64,000 nt of DNA from NCBI RefSeq assembly GCF_948472415.1, contig NZ_OX419519.1, positions 6,601,001 to 6,665,000 of the forward strand, written 5' to 3'. Each line of letters begins with the position of its first letter. Within the stretch, counting starts at the first letter, position 1. Below are positions 36,949-46,141 of this stretch, one piece after another. Position numbers and translations under genes: made by a program. Source of the stretch: Kitasatospora fiedleri. GTDB lineage: Bacteria > Actinomycetota > Actinomycetes > Streptomycetales > Streptomycetaceae. The notes under the pieces are model-generated. The model was not told the DNA's origin and did no database searches. It saw nothing but the letters and a program-made list of their open reading frames with translations.

Positions 36949-38520
36949 TCAGTCCACCGCCTCGGGGTGGGTGAGCCGCAGCTCCTCGATGTCCAGCCGG
37001 GTCTCCAGCGTGACCAGCACGGTGTCGTCGATCCGGTGCTCGGCGCGCAGCCGCACCAGCGCGGCCCGCTTGCGGGCCAGCAGGGCCAGGTGCAGCGCGG
37101 TGTCCCGGGGGTCGCGTGCGAAGGCGTCCGGGGCGTCGGAGGAGGTCAGGTCGGCCAGCGCGGCCTCCAGTTCGCGCCGGTAGCGCTCGACCAGCTCCCC
37201 GTCCGCGCCGACCTCGGCCGCCGCCTCCGGCAGCGCCGTCAGGGCGGTCCGCAGCACCGTCTCGTGGGCGAGCCGCTCCTCCGCGCCGTCCGCCGAGGGG
37301 TCCGGCAGCCGGGCCCAGCGCACCACGCCCGGCAGCACCAGGCCGGGCAGCAGGGTCAGCACGATCACGCCGAAGGTGACGAAGACGATCAGGTCCCGGT
37401 CCGGGAACGGCTCCCCGGAGTCCAGCGCGGCCGGGACGGCCAGCGCCGCCGCCAGCGACACCGCGCCGCGGAACCCGGCCAGCCCGCTGACGATCCGGGC
37501 CCGGCCGCTGACCCGCCGGGCCCGCTGCTGCGGCCGCCGGTCCACCGCCCGGATCAGGTACGCGGAGGCGAACAGGAAGGCGATCCGGGTGCCGGTGAGC
37601 ACCGCCGCCACCACGACCACCAGGGCCAGCGCCCGCGCCAGCGTGGTGGCGGTCAGCCCGCGCACCGCGCTCTGCGCCTCGATGCCGACCAGCACGAACA
37701 GCGCGCCGTTCAGCAGGAACGTCCCCAGCGACCAGGAGGCGACGATCTGCCGGCGGGCCGCGGCGCTGCCGGTGGTCGGCGAGGTCTGACTGATGATCAG
37801 CCCGGCGGTGACCACCGCCAGCACGCCCGAGGACCCGATCGACTCCGCCAGCAGGTAGCTCCCGAACGGGACCAGCAGGAAGACCAGGTTCGCGCTCAGC
37901 GGGTCCGAGACCCGGCGCCGCACCAGCACCCCCAGCCAGGCCACCAGCCCGCCCGCCGCCGCCCCGCCCACGTACGAGAGCGCGAACAGCCAGGACACGT
38001 GCAGCACCCCGAGCCGCTCCTCGCCCACCGTGACGCCCACCGCCAGGCCGTAGACCACCAGCGCCGTACCGTCGTTGACCAGGCTCTCGGCCTTCAGCAC
38101 CATCAGGTTGCGGCGCGGCAGCAGCCGGGCCACCACCCCCACCGCCGTCGCGTCCGTCGGCGCCACCGCCCCGCCCAGCACCCAGGCCGGGCCCCACGGC
38201 ACCCCCGTCGCGTGCGCCGCCGCGGCCACCGCGCCCGCCGTCAGCACCACCAGCGCGGTGCTCGCCAGCACGATGCCGCGCAGGTTGCGCCGGATCTCCT
38301 GCAACGAGGAGGTCATCGCCTCCCAGTACAGCAGCGCCGGCAGGAACAGCAGCAGCACCGCCTCCGGCGGCAGCTCCACCTCGCGCAGCGCGGGCAGGAA
38401 CCCCAGCAGCACGCCCGCGCCCAACTGCAGCACCGGCGCGGCGATCCCCAGCCGCACCGAGGCCGCCCGGCACGCCAGCAGCGCGACGCCCAGCAGCACG
38501 ACCAGTTCCAGCCCGACCAT
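36949..38520 (-). CDS. CPA1-type Na+/H+ antiporter
   Basis: A 523-residue antiporter with about 12 membrane helices in residues 1-400: LQLGAGVLLGFLPAL, AMTSSLQEIRRNL, AVAPTDATAVGVVARLLPRRN (the antiporter DA-type ion site is replaced by the CPA1 TDA and NDG motifs), ESLVNDGTALVVYG and GFRGAVSLAAALAVP. A soluble tail of about 110 residues (from RWARLPDPSADG) contains many Arg/Glu and probably regulates it. ATG 38520. It is convergent with helR. Confidence 0.9.
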   Translation of the reverse strand: MVGLELVVLLGVALLACRAASVRLGIAAPVLQLGAGVLLGFLPALREVELPPEAVLLLFLPALLYWEAMTSSLQEIRRNLRGIVLASTALVVLTAGAVAAAAHATGVPWGPAWVLGGAVAPTDATAVGVVARLLPRRNLMVLKAESLVNDGTALVVYGLAVGVTVGEERLGVLHVSWLFALSYVGGAAAGGLVAWLGVLVRRRVSDPLSANLVFLLVPFGSYLLAESIGSSGVLAVVTAGLIISQTSPTTGSAAARRQIVASWSLGTFLLNGALFVLVGIEAQSAVRGLTATTLARALALVVVVAAVLTGTRIAFLFASAYLIRAVDRRPQQRARRVSGRARIVSGLAGFRGAVSLAAALAVPAALDSGEPFPDRDLIVFVTFGVIVLTLLPGLVLPGVVRWARLPDPSADGAEERLAHETVLRTALTALPEAAAEVGADGELVERYRRELEAALADLTSSDAPDAFARDPRDTALHLALLARKRAALVRLRAEHRIDDTVLVTLETRLDIEELRLTHPEAVD

Positions 38521-38722
38521 CAGGGACCGCCGCCTCCCGCGCCGCCCGCACGGCCCTCCCGGACGGGGCCGCGCGCCCTCGGACGCTACTGCGGCCCGGC
38601 CGCGCCCGCCCGCATTGACCGAGCGGCCGATCGGGTGCTCCCGGCGGGCCGGGGGCGGCCCGGTGGCGGGGGCGGGGAAAACCAGGGGACCGGACGGGCG
38701 CGCGCTGCTACGGTCGGGCCCC

Positions 38723-39211
38723 ATGAGCTGGCTCCCCGACGACTTCGTCCACCCCGTCCTGGTACCGCTGCCGGGCGGTGGCCACCACCTGCGGCCGATC
38801 CGGGAGGCGGACACCCCGCTCGACTACCCGGCCGTGATGGGTTCGCGCGAGCGGTTGTGGACCGTCTTCGGCCCGGCCTGGGGCTGGCCCGCGGCCACCA
38901 TGACCTACGAGGCCGACCGGGCCGACCTGCTGCGGCACGAGCAGGAGATCGCCGCGCACGAGTCCTTCAACTACGCGCTGTTCGACGCGGCGGAGACGGC
39001 CCTGCTCGGCTGCGTCTACATCGACCCGCCGGAGAAGGCCGGTGCGGACGCCGACATCTCCTGGTGGGTGGTGGACGAGCTGGTGGGCGGCGAGGTCGAG
39101 CAGGCCCTCGACGCGCTGGTGCCGCAGTGGATCGCCGCCGACTGGCCGTTCGAGCGGCCGCGCTTCCCCGGCCGCGGGATCTCCTGGTCGGACTGGCTCG
39201 CCCTGCCGTAG
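38723..39211 (+). CDS. GNAT-like acetyltransferase
   Basis: A 162-residue protein starting MSWLPDDFVHPVLVPLPGG. RPIREADTPLDYPAVMGSRE near the start, the strand ALFDAAETALLGCVYIDPP and DADISWWVVDEL are typical of a GNAT subgroup in actinomycetes with a degenerate CoA loop. The last helices end with WPFERPRFPGRGISW. Substrate unknown. It stands alone, divergent from the antiporter. Confidence 0.65.
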   Translation: MSWLPDDFVHPVLVPLPGGGHHLRPIREADTPLDYPAVMGSRERLWTVFGPAWGWPAATMTYEADRADLLRHEQEIAAHESFNYALFDAAETALLGCVYIDPPEKAGADADISWWVVDELVGGEVEQALDALVPQWIAADWPFERPRFPGRGISWSDWLALP

Positions 39212-39351
39212 GGCCTGTCCCCGGACCCCCGGCGCCTGAGCGGCCGTCCGCCCCGGCGGGACCGCGGGGACTCCCCTCCCGCGCCGAGCCGCACCACGCC
39301 CGAGCAGCGGAAACCGACGGATCGCGCCCGGTGGGGTACAACTCCGGAAGC

Positions 39352-40347
39352 ATGACGCAGAAGCCTTACCTGGACCGGGAGATGGCCGCCGCACTGGCCG
39401 CCCGCGGCGGGGTGCCCGCGCCGCTGACGCCCGAGGCGCTGGGGGAGTGGCAGCGGCGGGACGCGGAGCGGCGGCCCCGGCCGACGCTGCGGCAACTCGC
39501 CGATGGCGGGCGGTTCGAGACCGCCGAGCACGACGCGGACGGCGTCCCCGTGGTCGCCGCCCGCCCGGCCGGGACGGCCGGGCCGCTGCCCGTGCTGCTC
39601 TACCTGCACGGGGGCGGGCTGATCGGCGGCAACGCGTACGCCGTCCTGCCGCGCGTGCTGCGGGAGTTGGCCGAACCGCTCGGGCTGGCCGTGCTCTCCG
39701 TCGAGTACCCGCTCGCGCCCGCCGCCCGCTACCCGGCCCCGCTGCACGCCTGCCGGACGGCGCTGCGCTGGACGGCCGCGCACGCCGGGCGGCTGCGGAT
39801 CGACCCCGGGCGGATCGTGCTCGCCGGCAAGAGCGCCGGGGGCGGGCTGGCCGCCGCGCTCGCCCTGCTGCTGCGCGACGAGCGTGACGGACGCGCTGAA
39901 CGCGGTGAAAGCGGTGAAAGCGGTGAAATCCCTTCCCCGGCCGGGCAGTTGCTGCTCAGCCCGATGCTGGACGACCGCGGCGGCACCGCCTCCGCCCGGC
40001 AGGCCGCCGGGCACGACACCTGGGACGCCGTCTCCAACGCCACCGCCTGGCGCGCCGCGCTCGGCCCGCTGCACGGCGCCCCCGACCTCCCGCCGTACGC
40101 CGCGCCCGCCCGGGCCCGCGACCTGTCCGGCCTGCCGCCCGCCTACCTGGAGGTCGGCTCCGCCGAGACCTTCCGCGACGAGGTCACCGCCTACGCCGAC
40201 GCCCTGTGGCGGACCGGCGGCCACGCCGAACTGCACGTCTGGCCCGGCGCCCCGCACGGCTTCGACACCCTCGCCCCGCGGGCCGCGACCAGCCGGGCGG
40301 CGGTCGCGGCCCGGGCGGGCTGGCTGCGGCGGCTGCTGTTCAGTTAG
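39352..40347 (+). CDS. Alpha/beta hydrolase, hormone-sensitive lipase family
   Basis: A 331-residue esterase. Oxyanion motif HGGGLIGG (residues about 84-91), nucleophile elbow AGKSAGGG (about 161-168), Asp in YLEVGSAETFRDE and His in PGAPHGFDTLA make a complete HSL-family triad. Residues about 183-193 hold an unusual GES repeat (ERGESGESGE) between two strands, made by the 9-bp repeat GGTGAAAGC in the DNA. ATG 39352 has only a weak ribosome site (CGGAAG). Its end overlaps the opposite flavoprotein gene by 8 bp. Confidence 0.85.
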   Translation: MTQKPYLDREMAAALAARGGVPAPLTPEALGEWQRRDAERRPRPTLRQLADGGRFETAEHDADGVPVVAARPAGTAGPLPVLLYLHGGGLIGGNAYAVLPRVLRELAEPLGLAVLSVEYPLAPAARYPAPLHACRTALRWTAAHAGRLRIDPGRIVLAGKSAGGGLAAALALLLRDERDGRAERGESGESGEIPSPAGQLLLSPMLDDRGGTASARQAAGHDTWDAVSNATAWRAALGPLHGAPDLPPYAAPARARDLSGLPPAYLEVGSAETFRDEVTAYADALWRTGGHAELHVWPGAPHGFDTLAPRAATSRAAVAARAGWLRRLLFS

Positions 40348-40884
40348 CGGGCAGTCGGGTGTCGGTCCAGCCGGTGTCCGTCCAGCCGTCGGCGGTGCGG
40401 GTGTGGCGGCGGCGCAGGTGTCGCTGTTCCGGGCCCGCCTGCCAGAACTCGGCCTCCGCCGCGTGCAGGGCGTAGCAGTGCAGGGCGGGCGAGGGCGTGG
40501 AGCAGCCGGGGAGGGGCGGACCGGGCCGCGCAGGCGGACCTGGCGGCCCTGGCCCGGCCAGTAGACGGTGAGTGCCGCGTCCGGGCGGGCGGCGAGCTGG
40601 TGGGCCTTGGCGGAGTCGGGCTCGGTCCAGAAGTGCCAGGCGGCGGCGGACGCGTCGACGTCCCGCAGCACCAGCACCCGGGCGTCCGGCCGCCCCGCGG
40701 CGTCCACCGTGGAGAGCGTCACCACCTGGGCGTCCGGGCCGCCCGCCGCGAGGGCGTCCAGCAGCCAGGCGGTGAACAGCGCGGCGGGGCCGGTGGCCGT
40801 CCGGTCCGGCGGCGGGTAGGCGGGCGCGGCCAGCACCGGGTGGGCGATCAGGGCGCGGACGAGGGGGGTGCGGTCGTCGGTCAC
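40340..40884 (-). CDS. Pyridoxamine 5'-phosphate oxidase-family flavoprotein, broken by a 1-base deletion
   Basis: About 181 residues when repaired. GTG 40884 (AGGAAG upstream) opens VTDDRTPLVRALIAHPVLAA. The PPOX core is VVTLSTVDAAGRPDARVLVLRDVD, then FWTEPDSAKAHQLAARPDAALTVYW and QVRLRGPVRP, which match the FMN-binding part of PdxH-like enzymes. One C is missing near 40515 (GTCCGCCCCTCCCC on the coding strand); the rest is in the next frame with ALHAAEAEFWQAGPEQRHLRR, ending TGA 40340. Probably an FMN-dependent oxidase or haem/pyridoxamine-type protein acting on an unknown substrate. Confidence 0.82.
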
Positions 40885-41142
40885 GGGGCTTCCTGGTCGG
40901 GGGGGCGGGGCACCGGGTGGCATCAGCACGCTGACCCGGTAGGTCGTCGGGTGGACGAGCCGTCCGCAGAGCGTGTCCACCCGCAGGTGCGACGCGTCGT
41001 ACGGGCAGGAGCGGAGGTACGTCCGGAGCGCGTCGGCGTCCTGCGTCGAGTGGAGCGGGTGCCACTGCCGGCCCGTGTGTTCCTCGGCGTGGCGGCGGCG
41101 TTCCCCGTCCTGTCGGTTTTTGCGCTTCCGTTGACCCGGCAT
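40885..41142 (-). CDS. Small basic protein in frame with the flavoprotein
   Basis: From ATG 41142 an open frame of about 86 residues begins MPGQRKRKNRQDGERRRHAE and goes on through TYLRSCPYDASHLRVDTLCGRLVHPTTYRVSVLMPP. The basic N-terminus and the two cysteines suggest a real small protein. No stop codon separates it from the flavoprotein start, so it may be an N-terminal extension of that gene, or a separate gene whose stop was lost to a base error near 40895. Function not recognised. Confidence 0.45.
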
Positions 41143-41336
41143 GGGGCACACACTGGCGGTTCGCGGGGGCGGGGGCAAGCGGGTCGGCGGCGGCGGGTCA
41201 CTCGATCGGGTCTTATTAGACTCGATGTTGATAAGAGTGGTCGAACCCCTTGTCCGGCCCGCTACCCGCGAGTAGTTTGCCGGTGTGCCCACCCGGGGCC
41301 GCTCCCCCCGTCCGCCGCGCGTCAGGAGGCACCTCC

Positions 41337-42230
41337 ATGCCCCGCCCCATCCCGCCCGTCAGCGTGCACGACAGCCTGGTGCTCGAACCGCGCGACGTGC
41401 GCTTCGACTGGTCCCGGCTGCCGCTGCACTGGATTCCCGACGAGCCGATGGCCACCCACACCATCAACGTGCTGCACCTGCTGCTGCCCGAGGGCGAGCG
41501 GTGGTTCGTCAAGGTGTTCAAGGAGGCGCTACCGCTGATCCGCGACGAACAGCTGCGCGAGGAGGTGCTCGGCTTCATCGGGCAGGAGGCGATCCACGCG
41601 GAGGCCCACCAGGAAGTCCTCGACCACCTGCTCGGCCAGGGCCTCGACCCGCGCCCCTACGTCCGGCAGATCAGCTGGCTGTTCCGCCGCGTCCTGGGCG
41701 ACAAGCCCGGCCTGACCGCCCGCCAGCGCCGCGAGAACGTCATCGAGCGCGTCGCCTTCGTCGCCGCCATCGAGCACTTCACCGCCTTCCTCGGCAACTG
41801 GGCCCTCAACTCGCCCGGCCTCGACCGCGCCAAGGCCGACCCCACCATGCTCGACCTGCTGCGCTGGCACGGCGCCGAGGAGGTCGAACACCGCAGCGTC
41901 GCCTACGACCTGATGCGCCACCTCGACCCCGGCTACCTGCGGCGCGTCCGCGGCATGTTCGTCTCCGGCCCGCTGCTGATCCACCTGTGGGTCCGCGGCG
42001 CCCGCTTCATGCTCGCCGCCGACCCCACCCTGGAGGGCCGGATCGTCCCCACCTGGCGCGAGGCCCGGCGCGCCGCCCGGCGCGGCCTGCTGCCCGAACC
42101 CGCCCGCTTCCTGCGCTCCGCCGCGCGCTACTTCGGCCCCGGCTACCACCCCACCCGCGAGGGCAGCTCCTCGCAGGCCCTCGCCTACCTGGCGAAGTCG
42201 CCGGCGGCCAAGGCCGCCGCCACCCACTGA
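41337..42230 (+). CDS. PF10118 protein, predicted ferritin-like di-iron enzyme (annotated as metal-dependent hydrolase)
   Basis: A 297-residue mainly helical protein; ATG 41337 has AGGAGG upstream. Family hits call it a metal-dependent hydrolase. The residues visible, however, form a di-iron carboxylate pattern: Glu at 52/54 (LPEGERWFVK), E84-x2-H87 (GQEAIHAEAH), E146 (AAIEHFTAF) and E182-x2-H185 (AEEVEHRSVAYD). The next gene encodes a ferredoxin-type reductase, which suits an O2-using oxygenase or desaturase-like enzyme. First gene of a four-gene operon. The role is inferred. Confidence 0.8.
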   Translation: MPRPIPPVSVHDSLVLEPRDVRFDWSRLPLHWIPDEPMATHTINVLHLLLPEGERWFVKVFKEALPLIRDEQLREEVLGFIGQEAIHAEAHQEVLDHLLGQGLDPRPYVRQISWLFRRVLGDKPGLTARQRRENVIERVAFVAAIEHFTAFLGNWALNSPGLDRAKADPTMLDLLRWHGAEEVEHRSVAYDLMRHLDPGYLRRVRGMFVSGPLLIHLWVRGARFMLAADPTLEGRIVPTWREARRAARRGLLPEPARFLRSAARYFGPGYHPTREGSSSQALAYLAKSPAAKAAATH

Positions 42231-42356
42231 ACCGGGCGCGCACCCGAACGGGACGCCCGGCTGAACCGGGCGCGCGACTGAACCGGACGCGCGACCAGGG
42301 ACGCGAACACCGATGGCCCCCGGCGGGGCGTGAACACCTCTTGGAGCCGTACCCCC

Positions 42357-43436
42357 ATGGATCTCGAAACGCCACCCCCCGACCTGTACGGACGCCCCCG
42401 GGCCGACCGCTTCTTCGCCCGGCTGACCGCCTTCGGCGACTGGTACAGCCCCGCGCTGGGCCGCCCCGGGCTGCGCCGCAGCCCGCGCCGGCCGGAGGCC
42501 CGGCCGGTGCCGCCGCTGCACCTGGTGGTGGTCTCGCACCGGGTGGTCGCCGAGGACGTGGCGGAACTGCGGCTGGCCGACCCGTCCGGCGGGATGCTGC
42601 CGCCCTGGCAGCCCGGCGCGCGGATCGTGCTGACCCTGCCGTCCGGCCGCGCACGCCACTACTCGCTCTGCGGCGACCCGGCCGACCGGCACGCCTACCG
42701 GATCGCGGTGCGCCGGATCGCGGACGGCGGCGGCGGCTCCGTCGAGGTCCACGACGACCTGCACGTCGGGGTCCGCCTGCGGGTGCGCCGCCCGCGCAAC
42801 GGCTTCGCGTTCTGCGGCGAGGAGAAGGTGCTGTTCCTGGCCGGCGGCATCGGCGTCACCCCGCTGCTCCCGATGGCCCGGGCCGCCCAGCACGCCGGCC
42901 TCGACTGGCGGCTCGTCCACACCGGCCGCACCGCCGCCGCCCTCCCGTTCACCGACGAACTGCGCGCCCTCGACCCGGCCCGGGTGACCGTCCGCACCGA
43001 CGACGAGCACGGCCTGCCCGACGCCGCCGAGCTGCTCGCGCACGCCCCCCGCGGCGCCGCCGTCTACGTCTGCGGCCCCGCGCCGATGCTGCTCGCCGTC
43101 CAGCGCGCCCTGCCCCGATCGCCCGCCACCGCGCTGCACTTCGAACGGTTCGGGGCCGCGCCGATCCGCGACGGGCACCCGTTCGGCATCCGGATCGACG
43201 GCCGGACGCTCACCGTCCCCGCCAACCGCTCCGCGCTGGACGTCGCCCGCGAGGTCAGGCCCGACCTGCCCTACTCCTGCCGACAGGGCTTCTGCGGCAC
43301 CTGCGTGCTCAAGGCCACCGGCGGCACCCCCGAGCACCGCGACCGCCGGCTCACCGCCGAACAGCGGGCCGCCGGCCTGATCCTGCCCTGCGTCACCCGG
43401 GCCGCCGAGGGCGAGACCCTCGTCCTGGAGGTGTGA
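42357..43436 (+). CDS. VanB/phthalate-dioxygenase-reductase-type flavin and 2Fe-2S reductase
   Basis: A 359-residue electron-transfer protein. Residues 1-50 are a family-specific extension (YGRPRADRFFARLTAFGDWY). FMN/FAD domain: PGARIVLTLPSGRARHYSLCG; NAD domain: VLFLAGGIGVTPLLPM and YVCGPAPMLLAV; C-terminal plant-type ferredoxin: YSCRQGFCGTCVL plus a fourth Cys in ILPCVTRA. It would pass electrons from NAD(P)H to an oxygenase, most likely the di-iron protein encoded upstream. Stop is four bases before the M24 gene. Confidence 0.9.
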   Translation: MDLETPPPDLYGRPRADRFFARLTAFGDWYSPALGRPGLRRSPRRPEARPVPPLHLVVVSHRVVAEDVAELRLADPSGGMLPPWQPGARIVLTLPSGRARHYSLCGDPADRHAYRIAVRRIADGGGGSVEVHDDLHVGVRLRVRRPRNGFAFCGEEKVLFLAGGIGVTPLLPMARAAQHAGLDWRLVHTGRTAAALPFTDELRALDPARVTVRTDDEHGLPDAAELLAHAPRGAAVYVCGPAPMLLAVQRALPRSPATALHFERFGAAPIRDGHPFGIRIDGRTLTVPANRSALDVAREVRPDLPYSCRQGFCGTCVLKATGGTPEHRDRRLTAEQRAAGLILPCVTRAAEGETLVLEV

Positions 43437-43439
43437 GAG

Positions 43440-44282
43440 ATGAAGCAACCGCCCCGATTCCCTTACGGCGAACGGGACCTGGCGAAGTTCCGGGAGGTCC
43501 AGCAGCTCTCCTACCACTGCGCCGAACAGGTCGCCGCCTGGATCGAACCCGGCGTCACCGAACGCCAGGCCACCGCCGAACTGCGCCGCTGCCTGGTCCG
43601 GGCCGGCGTGCAGGACTTCTTCCACGTCCCGTTCGCCTGGTTCGGCGACCGCACCGCCTTCCGGCACTTCCACACCCCGCTCCAGTTCTTCGCCGGCTCC
43701 CGGGTGCTCACCGAGGGCATGCCGTACGTCCTGGACTGCGCGCCCGTGGTGGACGGCTACACCGCCGACATCGGCTACGGCGGCAAGGTCGGCGACAACC
43801 CCGTCTGGGACCTGCTCGCCAAGGACCTCGAGGTCTACCGCGACCTGATCCTGCGCGAGGTCAGGGCCCGCCGCACCCTCGCCGAGGTGTACGCCGCCGT
43901 CGACGCCCAACTCGCCGCCCACGGCTACGACAACCGCCACCAGGTCTACCCCGGCCGGGTCATCGGCCACCAGGTCACCCGGAACACCGCCCGCGGCCCG
44001 GCCGGCGTCAACCTGTTCGGCTTCGGCGTCCGCACCCTCCAGACCCTCGGCCGCGAACTCGTCAAGGAACGCCTGGAGGGCCGCTCCCCGCTCTGGGCCG
44101 GCGGCCGCGCCTCCCAGCACGCCCCCACCCCCGGCCTCTGGGCGGTCGAACCGCACATCGGCTTCCGCGACGTGGGCATCAAGTTCGAGGAACTCCTCGT
44201 CGTCACCGAGGACGACGCGTACTGGCTCGACGACGACCTGCCGCACGTGCGGCGCTGGACACTCCAGGAGGCACGCGCATGA
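43440..44282 (+). CDS. M24-family metallopeptidase-like enzyme
   Basis: A 280-residue pita-bread-fold enzyme. The five metal ligands are in place: D in YVLDCAPVVDG and D in YTADIGYGG (11 residues apart), H in VIGHQVTRN, E in WAVEPHIG and E in KFEELLVVTEDD. This makes it a catalytically complete M24 protein, but the specificity pocket around QDFFHVPFAWFGDRTAF differs from methionine aminopeptidase and prolidase. Its place among oxidative lipid-type genes suggests a non-peptide substrate such as an ester or amide; this is inference. ATGA overlap with the next gene. Confidence 0.85.
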   Translation: MKQPPRFPYGERDLAKFREVQQLSYHCAEQVAAWIEPGVTERQATAELRRCLVRAGVQDFFHVPFAWFGDRTAFRHFHTPLQFFAGSRVLTEGMPYVLDCAPVVDGYTADIGYGGKVGDNPVWDLLAKDLEVYRDLILREVRARRTLAEVYAAVDAQLAAHGYDNRHQVYPGRVIGHQVTRNTARGPAGVNLFGFGVRTLQTLGRELVKERLEGRSPLWAGGRASQHAPTPGLWAVEPHIGFRDVGIKFEELLVVTEDDAYWLDDDLPHVRRWTLQEARA

Positions 44283-46012
44283 CCGGCCGCAGCAACGGGA
44301 CCCGCCGGCGCACCGTCGACTCCGGCGGGCTCGCCCTCGCCGTGTACGAGCAGGGCGACCCGGCCGACCCGACGGTGATCCTGGTGCACGGCTACCCCGA
44401 CGACCACTCGGTCTGGGACGACGTCGCCGCGGACCTCGCCGTCGACCACCACGTGGTGCGCTACGACACCCGCGGCTCCGGGGCCTCCGGGGTGCCCGCC
44501 GCCCGGGAGGACTACCGGCTGGAACTGCTCGGCGCGGACCTGTTCAACGTCGCCGACGCCGTCAGCCCCGACCGGCCGGTGCACGTCGTCGCGCACGACT
44601 GGGGGAGCGTGCAGTCCTGGGAGGCCGTCACCGCGCCCGGGGCGTACCGGCGGATCGCCAGCTACACCACGATGTCCGGCCCGTGCCTGGACCACATGGG
44701 CCACTGGATACGGCACCGGCTGCGCCGCCCCACCCCGCGCCACCTGTCCCAACTGCTGCGGCAGGGCGCGCACTCCTGGTACATCGCGCTGTTCCACCTG
44801 CCCGTGCTCGCCCCCGCCGCCTGGAGGCTCGGCCTGGCCCGGCTGTGGCCCCGGGTGCTGCGCGACCTGGAGGCCGTCCGCCCCCGGCCCGGCCACCCGC
44901 AGGCCACCCTCGCGCGGGACGCCGTGCACGGCATCGAGCTGTACCGGGCCAACATGCGCCCCACCGTGCGCCGGCCGCGCGAACGGCACACCGAGGTGCC
45001 GGTGCAGCTGATCACCCTGCAACGCGACCACTACGTCTCCGACTTCCTCTCCGAGGGCCTGGAACGCTGGGTGCCCCGGCTCACCCGGCGCACCCTGAAC
45101 GCCACCCACTGGTCCGCGCTGCTGGAGAAGGGCCCCGCGGTGGCCGGCCTGGTCCGCGAGTTCACCGCCCGCGACCACGGCGCCCTCCGCCAGGAACCCT
45201 CCGCGGCGGGCGAGTTGGTCGTCGTCACCGGCGGCGGCAGCGGCATCGGCCGGGCCACCGCGCTGGCCTTCGCCGAGCAGGGCGCCCGGATCGTGGTCGG
45301 CGACCGCGACCTGCCCGCCGCGCAGCGCACCGCCGAACTCTGCGCCCTCTCCGGCGTCAAGGCCGCCGCGTACCGGGTCGACGTGAGCGACGGCCCGGCC
45401 GTCGACGCGTTCGCCCGGCAGGTCGCCGCCGAGCACGGGGTGCCCGACGTGGTCGTCAACAACGCGGGGATCGGCCACTCCGGCACCTTCCTGCAGACCA
45501 CCGAGGAGGAGTGGCGGCGCGTCCTGGACGTCAACCTGTGGGGCGTCATCCACGGCTGCCGCGCCTTCGGACAGCTGATGGTCGACCGCGGCGAGGGCGG
45601 CCACCTCGTCAACCTCGCCTCCGCCGCCGCCTACCTGCCCTCCAAGGTGCTCGCCGCGTACGCCACCTCCAAGTCCGCGGTCTTCATGCTCTCCGACTGC
45701 CTGCGCGCCGAACTCGCCCCGCACCGGATCGGCGTCTCCACCATCTGCCCCGGCATCGTCAACACCAACATCACCCGCACCAGCACCTTCTCCGGCCTCG
45801 GCGACGGCGAACTCGCCGCCAAGCAGGCCAAGGTCTCCAAGATGTACGCCCGCCGGGGCTTCCCGCCGGAGAAGGTCGCCGCCGAGATCGTCCGCGCCGT
45901 CCGCACCCGCAAGGCCGTCGTCCCCGTCACGGTCGAGGCCAAGGCCGCCCGCCTGCTCGGCCGGCTCAGCCCCGCGCTGCTGCGCCGGGCGGCCCGGATC
46001 AACGCGGGCTGA
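44279..46012 (+). CDS. EphD-like fusion of alpha/beta epoxide hydrolase and short-chain dehydrogenase
   Basis: A 577-residue two-domain enzyme. Residues about 10-290 are an epoxide-hydrolase-type alpha/beta fold: VILVHGYPDDHSVWDDV (oxyanion), nucleophile Asp in VVAHDWGSVQSW and His in NATHWSALLEKGP. Residues about 310-570 are a classical SDR: VVTGGGSGIGRATAL, VVNNAGIGHSG, and Y-x3-K in AAYATSKSAVF. The same fusion is known in mycobacterial EphD, which acts on mycolic acid precursors. In a streptomycete, which has no mycolates, another epoxy-lipid is probable. Last gene of the operon. Confidence 0.9.
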   Translation: MTGRSNGTRRRTVDSGGLALAVYEQGDPADPTVILVHGYPDDHSVWDDVAADLAVDHHVVRYDTRGSGASGVPAAREDYRLELLGADLFNVADAVSPDRPVHVVAHDWGSVQSWEAVTAPGAYRRIASYTTMSGPCLDHMGHWIRHRLRRPTPRHLSQLLRQGAHSWYIALFHLPVLAPAAWRLGLARLWPRVLRDLEAVRPRPGHPQATLARDAVHGIELYRANMRPTVRRPRERHTEVPVQLITLQRDHYVSDFLSEGLERWVPRLTRRTLNATHWSALLEKGPAVAGLVREFTARDHGALRQEPSAAGELVVVTGGGSGIGRATALAFAEQGARIVVGDRDLPAAQRTAELCALSGVKAAAYRVDVSDGPAVDAFARQVAAEHGVPDVVVNNAGIGHSGTFLQTTEEEWRRVLDVNLWGVIHGCRAFGQLMVDRGEGGHLVNLASAAAYLPSKVLAAYATSKSAVFMLSDCLRAELAPHRIGVSTICPGIVNTNITRTSTFSGLGDGELAAKQAKVSKMYARRGFPPEKVAAEIVRAVRTRKAVVPVTVEAKAARLLGRLSPALLRRAARINAG

Positions 46013-46057
46013 AACGTCCCCGCCGGGGGCGCGCACCACCCCGCCCCGCCCCCGGCC

Positions 46058-46141
46058 GCGCGGTCCGTCGCGCGGTCCGTCGCGCGGTCCGTCGCACGGT
46101 CCACCGCGCGATCCGTCGTGCGGTCCACCACGTGGTCCGTC
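46058..46141. repeat. 12-bp tandem repeat, seven units
   Basis: GCGCGGTCCGTC repeats with changes mostly of C/T and G/A type (for example GCACGGTCCACC, ACGTGGTCCGTC). It lies between the EphD-like gene and the DUF3626 gene, and no gene covers it. Confidence 0.9.

Noticed and set aside
34963..40347. A very long open frame of about 1,790 codons
   Set aside because: It is the antisense/alternate frame of helR, the antiporter and their neighbours, typical of high-GC DNA, with only its last part (the esterase) being real.
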